64,000 nucleotides of DNA from Archivesica marissinica (Eukaryota > Mollusca > Bivalvia > Venerida > Vesicomyidae): NCBI GenBank assembly GCA_014843695.1, contig CM026397.1, positions 47,710,606 to 47,774,605 on the forward strand, read 5' to 3'. Both the position numbers and the translations under genes were made by a program. Below the pieces are notes generated by a model. It was not told the origin of the DNA. It was given only the letters and a program-made list of their open reading frames with translations, and made no database searches. Each line of letters opens with the position of its first letter. Position 1 is the first letter of the stretch. Shown here piece after piece: positions 35,630 through 46,552 of the stretch.

Positions 35630-35822
35630 ATGAAAGCAGCCATGTGCTGAAGTTAAAACAATTAACACATATAATACATGTATATACATAAAAGCAGCCT
35701 TGTGCTGAACTTCCATGTACAATCAATTAATACATACAATAACATATACCATGTACCATCAATTAACAATTAAAATGTATAATCTATATATATGGAAGCA
35801 GCCTTGTGCTGAACTTCCATAA
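35545..35822. repeat. Four spaced copies of an ~24-bp motif plus a (TA)n tract
   Basis: The motif agcagccttgtgctgaactt (with small changes) occurs at about 35547, 35633, 35694 and 35797, spaced 60-105 bp apart, around a (TA)n run at 35588-35626. It lies between the recombinase gene and repeat B1, so it is in the element's 3' noncoding part. Confidence 0.8.
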
Positions 35823-35865
35823 TTGAACCCATTGTGCATGCTAAAGCTGCCAGGATCGGGACTAG

Positions 35866-36844
35866 TTACGTTACTAGCTTCAATTGGGGTAAGCGAATAT
35901 AATGTTGCAACGCACTGGACTTCCAGCGACCAAGTTTCCGTATCGCATCTTCAGAAAAGCCTTGTATTACTGCATGAGTGGCTGCCCCAATGCGAAATGA
36001 ATGAGACTTATATCTAGTAGCATCAAAACCAAGGAATGAAATTGCTTGTTTTAGGTGTACGTTGAAAAATGTGTACGACATAGGTTGCTCATTAGGTAAC
36101 TGAAACAAAGGCCCATCAGTATGTGCTGTATGACACAAATAATTTCGCACAGCAGTCATTGGGCACAATACCGGATCAGATGATTTCTCTGGCATGAATA
36201 ACGTAACGGCCTGTTTGCTATGTTTATATTTCCGAAGCGTGAGTTCCAACCCAACGGAACCGTCTATTGCATCAATAAAGTGTACATCATTATATTGCAC
36301 TACAATTGACCACTTATTAGAAGATTTCACACATAATTATTTCACCAATACGCAAGAAACCATGGAAAGCCAGAATGCACATAGTAGAGAATGTGAGTCT
36401 GTGTAGGTAATCATTGATTGTGTGTGGCAGGACCAACACCAGTTTTCGCAGCAATGTGTATGTAATGGGCACACGTGTATCTGGTTGTACTTCATTTGCC
36501 ACCATATCACCGGCACCTTTAAGGAACTGCTTCACTAGGAATGATTGACTGAAATCGTTGAAGTGAAACAGCTTGTTAATGTACGATAGGGCGGACACAT
36601 GTGCTGCTATCGTATTCACACGATACTTTGCCATAAACAATGAAGCAAGAAAATGGACTAATGGTACAGGTAAAACTGGCAATTCTAAAACAATGTTATT
36701 TTCCTGACAAAAAGATGCATAACTTTTCCAGTGATGGAAATAAATTATCTTGGTTCTGTCACACAGTGCTTGTGATATGATACGCTTTGTATCAAGATTT
36801 AAATCCGTAGCAAGTGCTCCGGGACAACGAGTGGCGTGCGACAC
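35866..36844 (-). pseudogene. Tyrosine recombinase of the Ngaro-like element, one frameshift
   Basis: Two overlapping frames (36844-36317, then 36330-35866) give an N-terminal core-binding-like domain (AALCDRTK-type start, YVSALSYINKLFHF region) and a catalytic domain. Catalytic residues are seen: Arg in HGFLRIGEI, His and Arg in KSHSFRIGAATH, Trp in LGRW and the nucleophile Tyr in LQHYIR. In DIRS elements this enzyme inserts the circular cDNA without target-site duplication. A single frameshift at about 36317-36330 breaks it just after the first Arg. Confidence 0.8.
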
Positions 36845-38330
36845 AGGAATGGAGCTTCCAAGAACGCTTTCTGAAATTCAAAACGAGACAAATGGTCAGC
36901 AACAGTATCAGCTGTACCACTGACATGCCTAGCCCGGAACAAAATATTGTACCTCATAGACCATAATACTAGACGTCGTACGAGTTTCATCATAATAGGG
37001 TCCTTAGAGGTGAGTTTGTTCAATACACATACTGTAGCCTGATTGTCTGAAAAAAATTCAATTTTGTGATTTGCCATCTTGTGACCCCACAACTCGACAG
37101 CGATTACAATGGGGAAAAGCTCCAATATGTTAATATGAAAGGACTGGAACTGGGCTGACCACTTTTCTGCAATCCATTCAGACCCAAATACGGCAGCAAA
37201 GCCTTTAGTTGATGCCGCATCTGTATGTAAATTTAACGTTTCCAGTAATCATTGAGGAACATGCATCGCCCATTGAACGATTGCATGAATGAATACCACA
37301 TGGCGAGATCCGCCCGGGCGGCAGCATTCAGCCTAATGAGCCTATCACTCCCACCGTTAGGTCATATAAACGGCGCAAGAATGTGCGCCCCGGTACAATA
37401 CAAAGTGTGGCAAAATTCAGAAGACCAACTAATGATTGAAGCTCCTTAAGCGTAACCTTTTTTCTACATTTGAATTGTTGCAATTTACTAAGAATTTTCT
37501 CAACCTTGTCATCTGGCAGACGCGTGACCATGGCCTGCGAATCTACCTCAATCCCATAAATAGTGATGCATGTGGTAGCATTGACAGTTTTCTCGGTTTT
37601 TATTGGAATATTAATCTCTTTGCATAAAGCCAGGAATAGGTCCAAACTTTGCTGACAATGGTTGGTCTGAGGCGGGCCTGCGAAAAAGAAGTCATCTAAA
37701 ATATGACTCATAAAAGCACGATGTTTCGATTCCATAATCCACTGTAACGCGGCACTAAAACGACTAAATAGCTGACAGGAAATACTTAACCCCATGACTA
37801 GGCAAGCATCCATGTAATATTCAACGGAGTCATCCAATGCCCAAGAGAAACCAAGAAGATGTATGTCTAATGGATGTATCGGAATAATGCGGAAAGCGTT
37901 TTCTATATCTGTTTTTGCCATTAAACATGCTTGTCCACATTGTTTAACCTTTTGCACGACAATATCAATAGTATTATATTGAACCTCCGTAAATGTATGT
38001 AATATTCCGTCATTTATGGAGTTCGGGAAATGACAAATCTTGAATGAGGCGAAATTTCCCAGATTCCTTTTTGGGTACTAAAGCTAGGGGCGAGCATATT
38101 AGATTTGTCGGTTTGTGACGAAATGGACCTATGATTCGCTTCGACTTTAATTCTTCCCGTAATTTCCTATTAACTTCACCCTTGTTATTCAATGCCGATG
38201 GATGATTGCGTACCGCATTTTTTACCGGTAGTTTGCCCGTAAATGGAATACGAAACCCTTCAGTGAAACCCATAACTAAGAAGGTTCTCTCCTTTTCAAT
38301 ATAACCCGCTAAGTATTGATGTAGAATCTT
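36799..38330 (-). pseudogene. Reverse transcriptase plus RNase H of the Ngaro-like element
   Basis: The RT N-terminal part (ending KFRLIQDLSFPELHK at 38010) shifts frame into 37957-37328. That frame has KTDIENAFRIIPIHP, the catalytic ILDDFFFAGPP (DIRS form of YxDD), RLPDDKVEKILSKLQQF and RKKVTLKELQSLVGLLNFA. Two more frameshifts (near 37345 and 37240) lead into RNase H with the acidic residues in LHTDAAS, LELFPIV, FFSDNQATV and VADHLSRF. Domain order and motifs are typical of DIRS-type elements. At least three frame breaks make it nonfunctional. Confidence 0.8.
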
Positions 38331-38646
38331 ACTTCTTACTGGGGTTTGGACGAAAGGGCTGGTTTTGACTGGTATTGTTAGTTGATTTGAGGTTGGAGAA
38401 AGAACCCGAGGCCGCGGCCTTATGCGATTGTACACCGCGTTGCGCCAGACGAGCAAAACACCTGAACTGAGGATGGGGCTTTCGACAATGACCACAAACG
38501 TGATCATATGTACAGTTACGGACATGACACCTCTGTGGTTTGTTGTATTTGTAACAGAACTTGCTGGGGGCCGATCGCGCCTGTGTCAAATTTGCAGCAA
38601 AAACGTCTGCAGCTCTTTGTAGCAAAAGATGGCGACTGAGGACTCA
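38329..38646 (-). pseudogene. Gag-like fragment with Cys/His cluster
   Basis: Frame with QRAADVFAANLTQARS and then a cluster CYKYNK, CHVRNC, CGHCRKPHPQFRC, resembling the zinc-binding gag end of DIRS elements. The frame opens only after a TGA near 38645 and inside repeat A1, without a good ATG, so most of gag is missing. Confidence 0.6.
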
Positions 38647-38766
38647 AAATAGTAGAGTGGGGCATCTCAAGATGTTTATTTACCTTAGTCTTATAATCGC
38701 CAGGGATCGACTCAAAATTGTTAGGCGTCGACTCAAATAAGTTTAACTGCGTATTTAAATAGCATA
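38588..38766 (-). repeat. Repeat A1 of the Ngaro-like element
   Basis: Partner of 34917-35092. It is the outer 5' end of the element on the minus strand and overlaps the gag-like fragment by about 40 bp. Confidence 0.85.
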
Positions 38767-39055
38767 TTTATATATTAAAACCGAGGAACAGTCGCTAATT
38801 GAAAATTAAAGACTTATCAAAACCAGAATTTTGAAATACTGAAATGGAAAAAGCACTAATGCGCAATTAAGAAATGTATTAAAAATCTGTTATCAACCTC
38901 GATCAGATCGCGATTGAACTAATTAGCAGCTGTTTCTCGGAATTGTTAAGAGACACACAATTAATAAAACAAATGGATACATTATTTACATAAATAAAAG
39001 GAACGTCTTTGAAGAATATAAAAACAGGTTTTGGCAACAATTCTAATCAGAGGTA
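38767..39055. other. Unassigned AT-rich flank
   Basis: Nothing recognisable is seen between the Ngaro-like element and the next SINE. Confidence 0.5.
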
Positions 39056-39415
39056 TAGTGTGTGTGTTTTACGTTTATTTATCGTCGCTACCGGTTGCCC
39101 ATATGAGCGACGCCTCCTGAAGATTTTAGCCATTTTAGATTTTGGAGGATAGTGCAGTGATACAGACAGAGACACATTCCAGAGTCTCCTCGCAGGTTCG
39201 CCACCGTCTGACCCTAATAAAAGTAACAATCTTTCAGATGGGACGTTAAACCGAGGCCTCGTGTCGGTGCTTTCAGTACACCGTGCACGTAAAAGAACCA
39301 TAGGAGACTCTGGAATGGGTCTCTGTCTGTATCATGCACTATCCTCCAACAATCTCTTCAGAAAGCGTCGCTCATATGGGCAACCGGTAGCGACAGTAAA
39401 TAAACGTGAAACACA
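39056..39415. mobile_element. Two S1 SINE copies head to head (inverted pair)
   Basis: 39056-39190 is a minus-strand S1 3' part (tail to agagtctcct). It joins directly to a plus-strand S1 (39187-39415) that begins at its B box (cgcaggttcgccacc) and ends with gacagtaaataaacg. The two 3' parts can pair as a hairpin of roughly 130 bp with a loop of about 100 bp. Confidence 0.8.
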
Positions 39416-39529
39416 CAAGGGTAATACAGTGGATGGTAAAGGATTATATCTCGATACGCTTAGTTGCTTCTATGAAGTCCTGGGCACGTAGCAAGATGTG
39501 TAAGTTGGCCATCACCGTACAGTAGATTA

Positions 39530-39850
39530 TTAACATATGTACACTTGGAGTTATACAAATTAGCAATAGAGGAAGGAACATTTCGAAACATTGAAAGAAA
39601 TTTAAGATTGTGCTCAAAATGTAACATCAAGTAGAATCAGAATATCATTTCTGATTAGTTTGTCCTTATTATAATGATATAAATAATACGTAGTTACCTA
39701 GATATTATTGTTCATGGCCAACCATTAATAAGCTTGAATTCAACACCAAAATGCAAAATGTCAATTTAGCTAAATATATTTATTTAGCAACAAGTAAAAG
39801 AAATGATATTAATTAACTAAATGAATGTTACTACTTGTAAAATGATTTCT
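39530..39850 (+). pseudogene. LINE C-terminal fragment
   Basis: Fragments AIEEGTFRNIERNLRLCSKC, QNIISD and further segments correspond to the region downstream of the reverse transcriptase in LINEs (usual pattern R..CK.C, D..HFL..C), with many stops. It resembles the same family as the copy at 29-31 kb (shared cttagctaa/tatttatttagca ending). Confidence 0.5.
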
Positions 39851-39874
39851 GAGAGAATGAATACCAAATATATC

Positions 39875-40132
39875 CGCCTCCGTGGTCGAGTGGTTAAGGT
39901 CGCTGACTTGTATACCACTGTAACCTATCATCACTGATGGTCACGTGTTCGAGCCCCGCTCAGGCCGTGTCTCATTTATATGAAACAGTTGGCAGTTTCT
40001 TACGGAGGTTGGTGCACCCAAGTACTGGTTAACCGTTGGAGCCTGCCCAGAAAAGGTATTGTTAGGTAAACTGCCCGCCGGCGATATAGCCCAAAATGGT
40101 GCTGATGGAAATATAACATAACATATAACATA
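39875..40132 (+). mobile_element. SINE S2, complete, with perfect 12-bp target-site duplication
   Basis: Full S2 from cgcctccgtggtcgagtggt to the atataacataacatataaca end. accaaatatatc flanks it exactly at 39863-39874 and 40133-40144. This defines both ends of S2 and marks a relatively young insertion. Confidence 0.9.
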
Positions 40133-40199
40133 ACCAAATATATCGTTAAACAACACTATATTTCGTAAATGTTATTGCTATGCTTACTCCTACCTTATA

Positions 40200-40307
40200 T
40201 ATAATTATATATCATGCGTTTTGGTAATTTTGTATGTAACCGCTAATCATGTTTCTTGGCGATGTTTATGCCAATAAAAACTTTGACTTGACTTAACTTG
40301 ACTTGGA
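40200..40307 (+). mobile_element. LINE-type 3' end with (ACTTG)n tail
   Basis: ttatgccaataaaaactttg is followed by acttgacttaacttgacttg, a short 5-bp repeat tail common at 3' ends of non-LTR elements. No coding sequence is attached. Confidence 0.5.
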
Positions 40308-40864
40308 AGATTATGAAGAAAGTGTTGGTGCAATGCATAGTATCTTGTCAATTGAAGTTTCTACAAGAAACCAAACACTGGGTAGATTGCAATTTCTGAT
40401 TCAAAAGAACTACAAATAACAGTGGTCTATTATATACATCATATATTTAACGTTCGACAGCCCAATCGGATATGACGTTATTTAGTGTTTGTCTAACGGG
40501 ATCGTGGCATGTTTTCCATACTTCCTGTAATCCAGAATATGCCACAGGGATATGATTTACACCTGAGATATAACTTAAACATTTTCACTTTCTAATAATG
40601 GAAATTTTAATTTTAAGTGTTGTGGCAATTGTTTTTTTCCATAAATCAGGAACCAACATGTCTTTCCCGGACACAGTGAGCTGGTGTATCGACATTGCTC
40701 TAGGTTTAGTATGCATAGCTAGTTTCGGATATGAATTTCACTTTTAAGCATTCCTTATAATCAGGTGCTGAACGAGTAGCATAAACATCAACCATTTCCT
40801 ATTAAAAATGAAATCTCGGTTTCCATAACATGCATGCGTAAATCTATAGGATTATTTTTAATGA
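40308..40864. other. Unassigned stretch with short open segments
   Basis: A plus frame EDYEESVGAMHSILSIEVST ends near gggtag at 40385 and could be an exon or a fragment. No acceptor is convincing. Nothing else is seen. Confidence 0.3.
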
Positions 40865-40866
40865 TA

Positions 40867-41110
40867 TTGTTAAAGCTAAATAAACCAATTATATGAACGT
40901 CAATCCATACAAGCATAATTATTATTTCAGTATTAATAACTGCATTTCATTTTTTGTCTGGGAATTCGGTTTTAGAAAAGATAAAAGTACTTTTGGTTGT
41001 ACTGTTGTGTTAATTTGAATAATAGAAAGGTTTGTATCGCAAGAACAGAACATACTTGATTGTGCTTTCGTTGATTTTCGCAAAGCCTTCGATGTCGTAT
41101 ATATATTTGA
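40867..41110 (+). pseudogene. LINE fragment with reverse-transcriptase motif A
   Basis: 40870-41045 duplicates 28809-28985 (shared ccaattatatgaacgtcaat and gggaattcggttttagaaaa). It then runs into DCAFVDFRKAFDVV (41060-41097), the motif A signature of LINE reverse transcriptases, before degenerating. Confidence 0.65.
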
Positions 41111-42193
41111 TACTAATGACCACACATGTGACCCGCCATATCAAAATAAGTCGTAAGTCGGCATATAATCACATTCTAAGTCAACAAAATGCTTGTCAGA
41201 TTATTGTATAGTGACATTTTATAATCTTTTATTTGGTATCTTCTATATTATAATCTGTTTCTCATCCTCCTATGTTTACATAAACAGATATATCTCTATA
41301 ATGTTAGAACTCTGTAGCTGTGCTTCAAGTGTATATCAAATGTTAAACTGTAATAAGCTGAAATTGTATTTATGTTTCTGTGTATGTAAATATGGAAAAA
41401 AACAAATAAACGGGTTGCTCTATGGCAACTAAAAAATCATTTATCTTTATAATAAACGTGATAGAAGCACGTATTTGTGTAATTTCGTGAAGCTCATTAT
41501 TCAAATTGTCATAACCTTAGACTGGAACAACCTACATGAACGATACTGATATCACTAGACAGCTTATACAATTAGCTCATTAGTTTTTCTGGACGAAGAA
41601 TGGGAATTCATGTGATAAGAATTACTGCTATGTATTCGTATTATAGGTATTAAAATTGTCCAATTGTTATCAGGGAACTAGTTCCAAGCTTTCACTGGTG
41701 TGCGCATAAACATACAGGCATGAGCTGGAATCCATACATGGCCAGGTCAATATATATATTTACGTAGTTGAAAGTGCTGCAACAATAATTGGTTCCCATA
41801 TAATTCGCGGATGTTCCAGCAGGGATGTGGTATATACTATTATGTTGGACAGGGTTCCATGTTATTGTCAACATTATTATGCACTTTATAATTTATACAC
41901 ATTCACTCAATACACTAACCGAGTGTGTATTATGCAGAATGAATTTTCAATCGTCCTTCTATTACATATTTATATGTAATTGTAATACACTGATAGCAAC
42001 GTACTTGTTATACTTAAGACTGATTTTGTCATGGTGGGTCACACATTGTTGTAGAATGGCTACGCCTCTACCTTCGGCATTTACATCTACTGTTACATGT
42101 GTATGCCTATTTGCATCATTCAATTAGGGCAAGGTCATTGGTACATCCATGAACATGTTGATGTTAACAGTTATATGTTATATTTCGGTTTTT
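41111..42193. other. Unassigned AT-rich stretch
   Basis: Open frames up to 100 codons occur (for example 41825-42127) but start at non-ATG codons, lack recognisable motifs and have no splice context. I see no repeat. Confidence 0.45.
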
Positions 42194-42290
42194 ACGCCTG
42201 CATCAGCACCATTTCAGGCTATATCGCCGGTGGGCAGTTTACTAAACAACACCTTTCCTGGGCAGGCTCCAGCGGTGATGTTAACAGAGA
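42194..42290 (-). mobile_element. SINE S2, 3' fragment
   Basis: Reverse complement of the S2 3' half: ggtgttgtttagtaaactgc, ccaccggcgatatagcc and ctgatgcaggcgt are recognisable. Confidence 0.7.
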
Positions 42291-42439
42291 CAGCCTATTG
42301 GCGAGCAACCGAGTGCTGGACAATAGCACCCCATATTCTCAATGGACTGCTTAGAACGAAACGTAGATCACTGAACAACCATATTGTCCTAATGAACATT
42401 GTAGATTCACCACTGTGAAGATGGACAAGTTCACGTTTA

Positions 42440-42502
42440 GAGTGATTAATATAAGTTGTTGGAACTTGCTTCACAATCGTTGTAAAATAAATAAAGTTTA
42501 AA
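42440..42502 (+). mobile_element. Isolated S3 tail
   Basis: gagtgattaatataagttgt, aacttgcttcacaatcg and ttgtaaaataaataaagttt only; head and body are absent. Confidence 0.7.
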
Positions 42503-42611
42503 CTGACTCCGCACAACTGACTTCAATAAGCTGTCGACATTTGTAATAGCATCTTATAAGGATGTAAAGTTACACATCTAACTGAAGGATCTAGCACTCA
42601 ACATCGTAATT

Positions 42612-42885
42612 AAGTGTGTGTGTGTCTTACGTTTATTTATCGTCGCTACCGGTTGCCCATATGAGCGACGCCTCCTGAAGAGATTATTCATTTTAGATTT
42701 TTGGAGGATAATGCAATGATACAGACAGAGACCCATTCCAGAGTCTCCTCTGGTTCTTTTACGTGCACGGTGTACAGCACTGACACGAGATCTCGGTTTA
42801 ACGTCCCAACTGAAAGACTGTTAATTTTATTAGGGTCAGACGGGGGATCGAACCTGCGATCCCTGGGTTACCAGTCTATCGTAAT
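42612..42885 (-). mobile_element. SINE S1, 5'-truncated in the head
   Basis: Minus-strand S1 from the B-box region (caggttcgatcccccg) to the tail. The anticodon-arm and A-box part are lost (plus strand breaks at accagtctatcg). Confidence 0.8.
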
Positions 42886-43313
42886 TAATAGTTTGTCGAG
42901 CAGGATTGGTATATATAGGACGCCATCTTGTTTGCTTAGTTTGTTTACAGAGCGTATGCATACACACAGTGATCAATTGCACAGTGAACTACGAACAATA
43001 TGTAATGGCGTTAAATTACCCGTCTTCAGCGCAACTTATGCTATAAAATATCGTTCTTGATGAGCTTGTGTCCAGTTCGAGTATATTTGCATCACATATT
43101 TTCTTATATGTACACATGTGTAATAACGCCTGTATTCTGATTGGTCGCGCCATGACAGCTTGCATTACACATTCGACATAATTATGCATGTAGTTTGTGA
43201 TCATGCTTTATTTGATGACAATCGACTAATCAGATCATAAAAATGCTAAATATGCACTAGCGAGATATTAACGTATTATTTGCGTGAAGTTGTTTGATTA
43301 TCAGGGAGCTATT

Positions 43314-43496
43314 TACTACAGCGTACGGATGCACCGTACTGTCATAAGGCTCAACAGCAGAAACAGCAGAAACGTACTACAGTGTACGGATGCACCGTAC
43401 TGTCATAAGGCTCAACAGCAGAAACAGCAGAAACGTACTACAGTGTACGGATGCACCGTACTGTCATAAGGCTCAACAGCAGAAACAGCAGAAACG
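43314..43496. repeat. 61-bp tandem repeat, 3 copies
   Basis: Repeats start at 43314, 43375 and 43436, with gtacggatgcaccgtac forming a short dyad and an internal cagcagaaa doublet. Confidence 0.95.
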
Positions 43497-43629
43497 TATT
43501 ATTTTCTTCGAATTTATTGTTGTGTTGTTACTGTAGTAGAGTGCTAAAGGGATCTTACACACGTAGGCTCGCTTTATAACAACATTCCAAAACACATTTC
43601 ATAAAATATGGTATGAAATCACCGCGAGT

Positions 43630-43870
43630 GTAAAATCATATTTAAAACACTATCGTGACGTCATTATTATTAATATTGGACTGCTGTCAAATGGTAGGAG
43701 TAGTATTTTCAATATTTTCAATCCTACTCGTACAAGTACGAAATTAACAATTTTAATTAGTCGGATCTTGTTATATACATGCATGTATATAAGCCTCAAA
43801 CGGATCCAATATGTAAAATATGTCTCCGGAGCGACACGCCTCACACAGTTGTCTGCTTATATCCTATACA
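43630..43870. repeat. Dispersed repeat, inverted partner of 33550-33790
   Basis: Shares attattaatattggactgct, acaattttaattag and atataagcctcaaac in reverse complement with 33550-33790. Confidence 0.6.
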
Positions 43871-44660
43871 TATATAGTTGTGTCTTCTAACTATGTACGT
43901 GTGTATATATGCACCGAAATAAGCTTCTGTTCTACCCTGTTCTATATATTGTAGCTAAAGCTAAAACTTAAATAACATATTCAAACGAAATAATCCTATA
44001 ATTTATTCCAAGTCAGTAATGCCGCTATTATAATAAATATGTCAATACTTGTTCGGACAATAACCTAGATAGGTATTTAATTTGACCTGTACGGTAACAC
44101 CAGGGAGTAACTCGAGTCTCTATTTAACAATGCTCAACGCTGGTCTTGCTGTTGATAAATCGACAAATCAAATAAAAACCTATACGCTATGACCGTAATC
44201 ACAATAGTTGAACTTATGTAAATTTGAGAACAGTTTCATGTATGTCAAGTTTCATGTTTGTATAATCAAATCATAAACATCAACAACTTATTAGAAATCT
44301 GCCAAACGTCATTGTCATAGTTGACCAATGAAAACAAACGATAACAGTGCCAGTCGATTAATAGCCGATTACAATCAGATTCTTGCTGAGATTGTGATGA
44401 AACAGTTTGATAATGTGATAAAATATCCAACATATCGCAAACTATGTAACACGACAAATATTTCATGGAATTTACACATTCATATACGATTTATCTGTGG
44501 ATAACATATATTTGTGTAAGTATTAAAAACGGTTGCAGCGATACAATCATTAATTGTGCAATTAATTAATTAATTAATTAATGAAACCGTAAAACAGTTT
44601 AAATGGTATATCTACGAAGCCAGTGAATATTTCATATTTATTTTACTGTCTTACATGAGT
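43871..44660. other. Unassigned AT-rich stretch
   Basis: An (ATTA)n-like run at 44560-44582 is the only repeat. No supported gene. Confidence 0.45.
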
Positions 44661-44783
44661 GGTGATTTCATACCATATTTTATGAAACGAGTTTTGCAAA
44701 TTTGACATTAATTTTAGCGTCGCAGGAGAAAATGTATGTTTACAGTGTTAAAAACAAACAAAAAAAAACAAAAAAAAAAAACA

Positions 44784-44965
44784 AATTTAGAAAGGAAGAT
44801 AGGAAGTTCAAATTTAGAAAGGAAGAGAGGAAGTTCAAATTTCGAAAGGAAGAGAGGAAGTTCAAATTTAGAAAGGAAGATAGGAAGTTCAAATTTAGAA
44901 AGGAAGAGAGGAAGTTCAAATTTAGAAAGGAAGAGAGGAAGTTCAAATTTAGAAAGGAAGAGACA
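44784..44965 (+). repeat. 27-bp tandem repeat, ~7 copies, after an A-rich tract
   Basis: Unit caaatttagaaaggaagaga plus ggaagtt. In one frame it encodes K-F-R-K-E-E-R-K-F. An ATG at about 44732 would give about 108 residues of highly charged repeat, but the A-rich run (44758-44782) and missing context argue against a gene. Confidence 0.9.
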
Positions 44966-45079
44966 TCACGTTGTATTAAAAGAAAGAAAACATGTTTATT
45001 TTATGATGAATATAATATCACTTTGCTTTTAAGATTATATGTTCCACGTTTATTATGAATTATGACAGTAAGACGCCTG

Positions 45080-45105
45080 TCAACAACAATAACAACAACA
45101 ACAGT

Positions 45106-45154
<49 letters not shown>

Positions 45155-45156
45155 GG
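45080..45156. repeat. (CAA)n microsatellite
   Basis: About 25 triplets of caa with aat and agt interruptions. Confidence 0.95.
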
Positions 45157-45500
45157 AACAATTATTTTCATTAGTGTCAGGTTACATATATAATAACATG
45201 ACTAATTAAGCTTTATGATATTGTGGGTATAGCTTACATAATTATATTATATTTCTTATCTGGGGACAGCAGTGATTTACAATGATTTACATAGAACAAT
45301 AGACATAATGGGACATAGGTACATTTCAAACAAAATTAGAAATGCTACATTTATATTCAAGGTAGTCACTGTCTTCGCAGTAGGAAATGATGATGCTGAA
45401 CATGTAACACTTGTGGTGTTATGTAATAAGATATATTTTCTAAAAAAATCACAATCTCTAAACAGCACCACGTTATGTTTAAACATATTTATTTTCTATC
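45157..45500. other. Unassigned stretch
   Basis: No gene or repeat is recognised. Confidence 0.45.
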
Positions 45501-45501
45501 A

Positions 45502-45645
45502 TGTACATGGTTATTGTACATGGTTATTGTACATGGTTATTGTACATGGTTATTGTACATGGTTATTGTACATGGTTATTGTACATGGTTATTGTACATG
45601 GTTATTGTACATGGTTATTGTACATGGTTATTGTACATGGTTATT
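45502..45645. repeat. 13-bp tandem repeat, 11 copies
   Basis: Unit tgtacatggttat, nearly uniform. It runs directly into the dispersed repeat at 45640-45720 (ggaattggacagaaagctat), whose partner is at 31755-31845. Confidence 0.95.
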
Positions 45646-45881
45646 TACAACAATTGAAATAAGGAATTGGACAGAAAGCTATACAGCTTACGGTTGTCCT
45701 CTCCTTCCTAAATAATTAACCTGGCACCTGGCATACAAGCATAGGATTCGGGAAGTAATGATGTTCATAAAAAGAGGTGTCTCGTAAGTCAGACATGACT
45801 GGCCCTTTAAGGGGTGACACTATAATAAACAAACACCAATTGATACACGTCAGCTAACTAAGAAGAAATATGAACTGTTAG

Positions 45882-46337
45882 CGATATGAATGGATATGAA
45901 TGGATATGAATGGATATGAATGGATATAATGGATATGAATGGATATGAATGGATATGAATGGATATGAATGGATATAAATGGATATAAATGGATATAAAT
46001 GGATATGAATGTATATGAATGGATATGAATGGATATGAATGGATATGAATGGATACAAATGGATATGAATGGATATGAATGGATATGAATGGATATAAAT
46101 GGATATAAATGTATATAAATGGATATGAATGGATATGAATGGATATGAATGGATATAAATGGATATGAATGGATATGAATGGATATGAATGGATATGAAT
46201 GGATATGAATGGATATGAATGGATATAAATGGATATGAATGGATATAAATGGATATGAATGGATATAAATGGATATGAATGGATATGAATGGATATGAAT
46301 GGATATAATGGATATGAATGTATATGAAGGATATAAA
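45882..46337. repeat. 10-bp tandem repeat, ~45 copies
   Basis: Unit gaatggatat with aaatggatat variants and two units lacking one base. The minus-strand frames (HSYPFISI) are repeat artefacts. Confidence 0.95.
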
Positions 46338-46552
46338 TCACCTGAAAATATAAGAATGTTATTGACGTTTCATGCGTATGGAATATAACGTCCTTGCAAC
46401 ATTATCTCGTTCGTAAGCAGGTATACTTGCATACTGATTTGTCCCCTCCCCCCCGTGGGAGATCGATTTATTGCAAAGTGTGTCTCTGTTTAGAACATTA
46501 TTAGCACATAATTATTATATTTGTAGTTACAGCAACAACCTATACTTACTTA

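Larger units (their letters stand above)
34431..38766 (-). mobile_element. Ngaro/DIRS-type tyrosine-recombinase retrotransposon
   Basis: Read on the minus strand the order is A1 (38766-38588), coding region gag, RT, RNase H, YR (38646-35866), B1 (35467-35090), A2 (35092-34917), about 110 bp unmatched, then B2 (34807-34431). A1 and A2 are near-identical (about 178 bp), as are B1 and B2 (about 377 bp). Split direct repeats A1-ORFs-B1A2-B2 together with a tyrosine recombinase are the signature of the Ngaro/PAT branch of DIRS elements; no methyltransferase domain is seen, favouring Ngaro. The element is about 4.3 kb and structurally complete at both ends. Every coding domain is frameshifted and gag is short. 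Confidence 0.8.
43597..44695. repeat. 27-bp inverted repeat flanking ~1.04 kb
   Basis: tttcataaaatatggtatga (continuing aatcacc) at 43599 returns as exact reverse complement at about 44664-44690. The interior shows no coding sequence but includes the 43630-43870 dispersed repeat. The motif is itself partly palindromic (tttcata...tatgaaa). It may be the ends of a nonautonomous DNA element or two copies of one motif. Confidence 0.5.

Noticed and set aside
44702..45058. Charged repeat protein (KFRKEERKF)n
   Set aside because: The true ATG is followed by an A-rich microsatellite and a 27-bp array; no flanking coding signal, so it is treated as low-complexity DNA.
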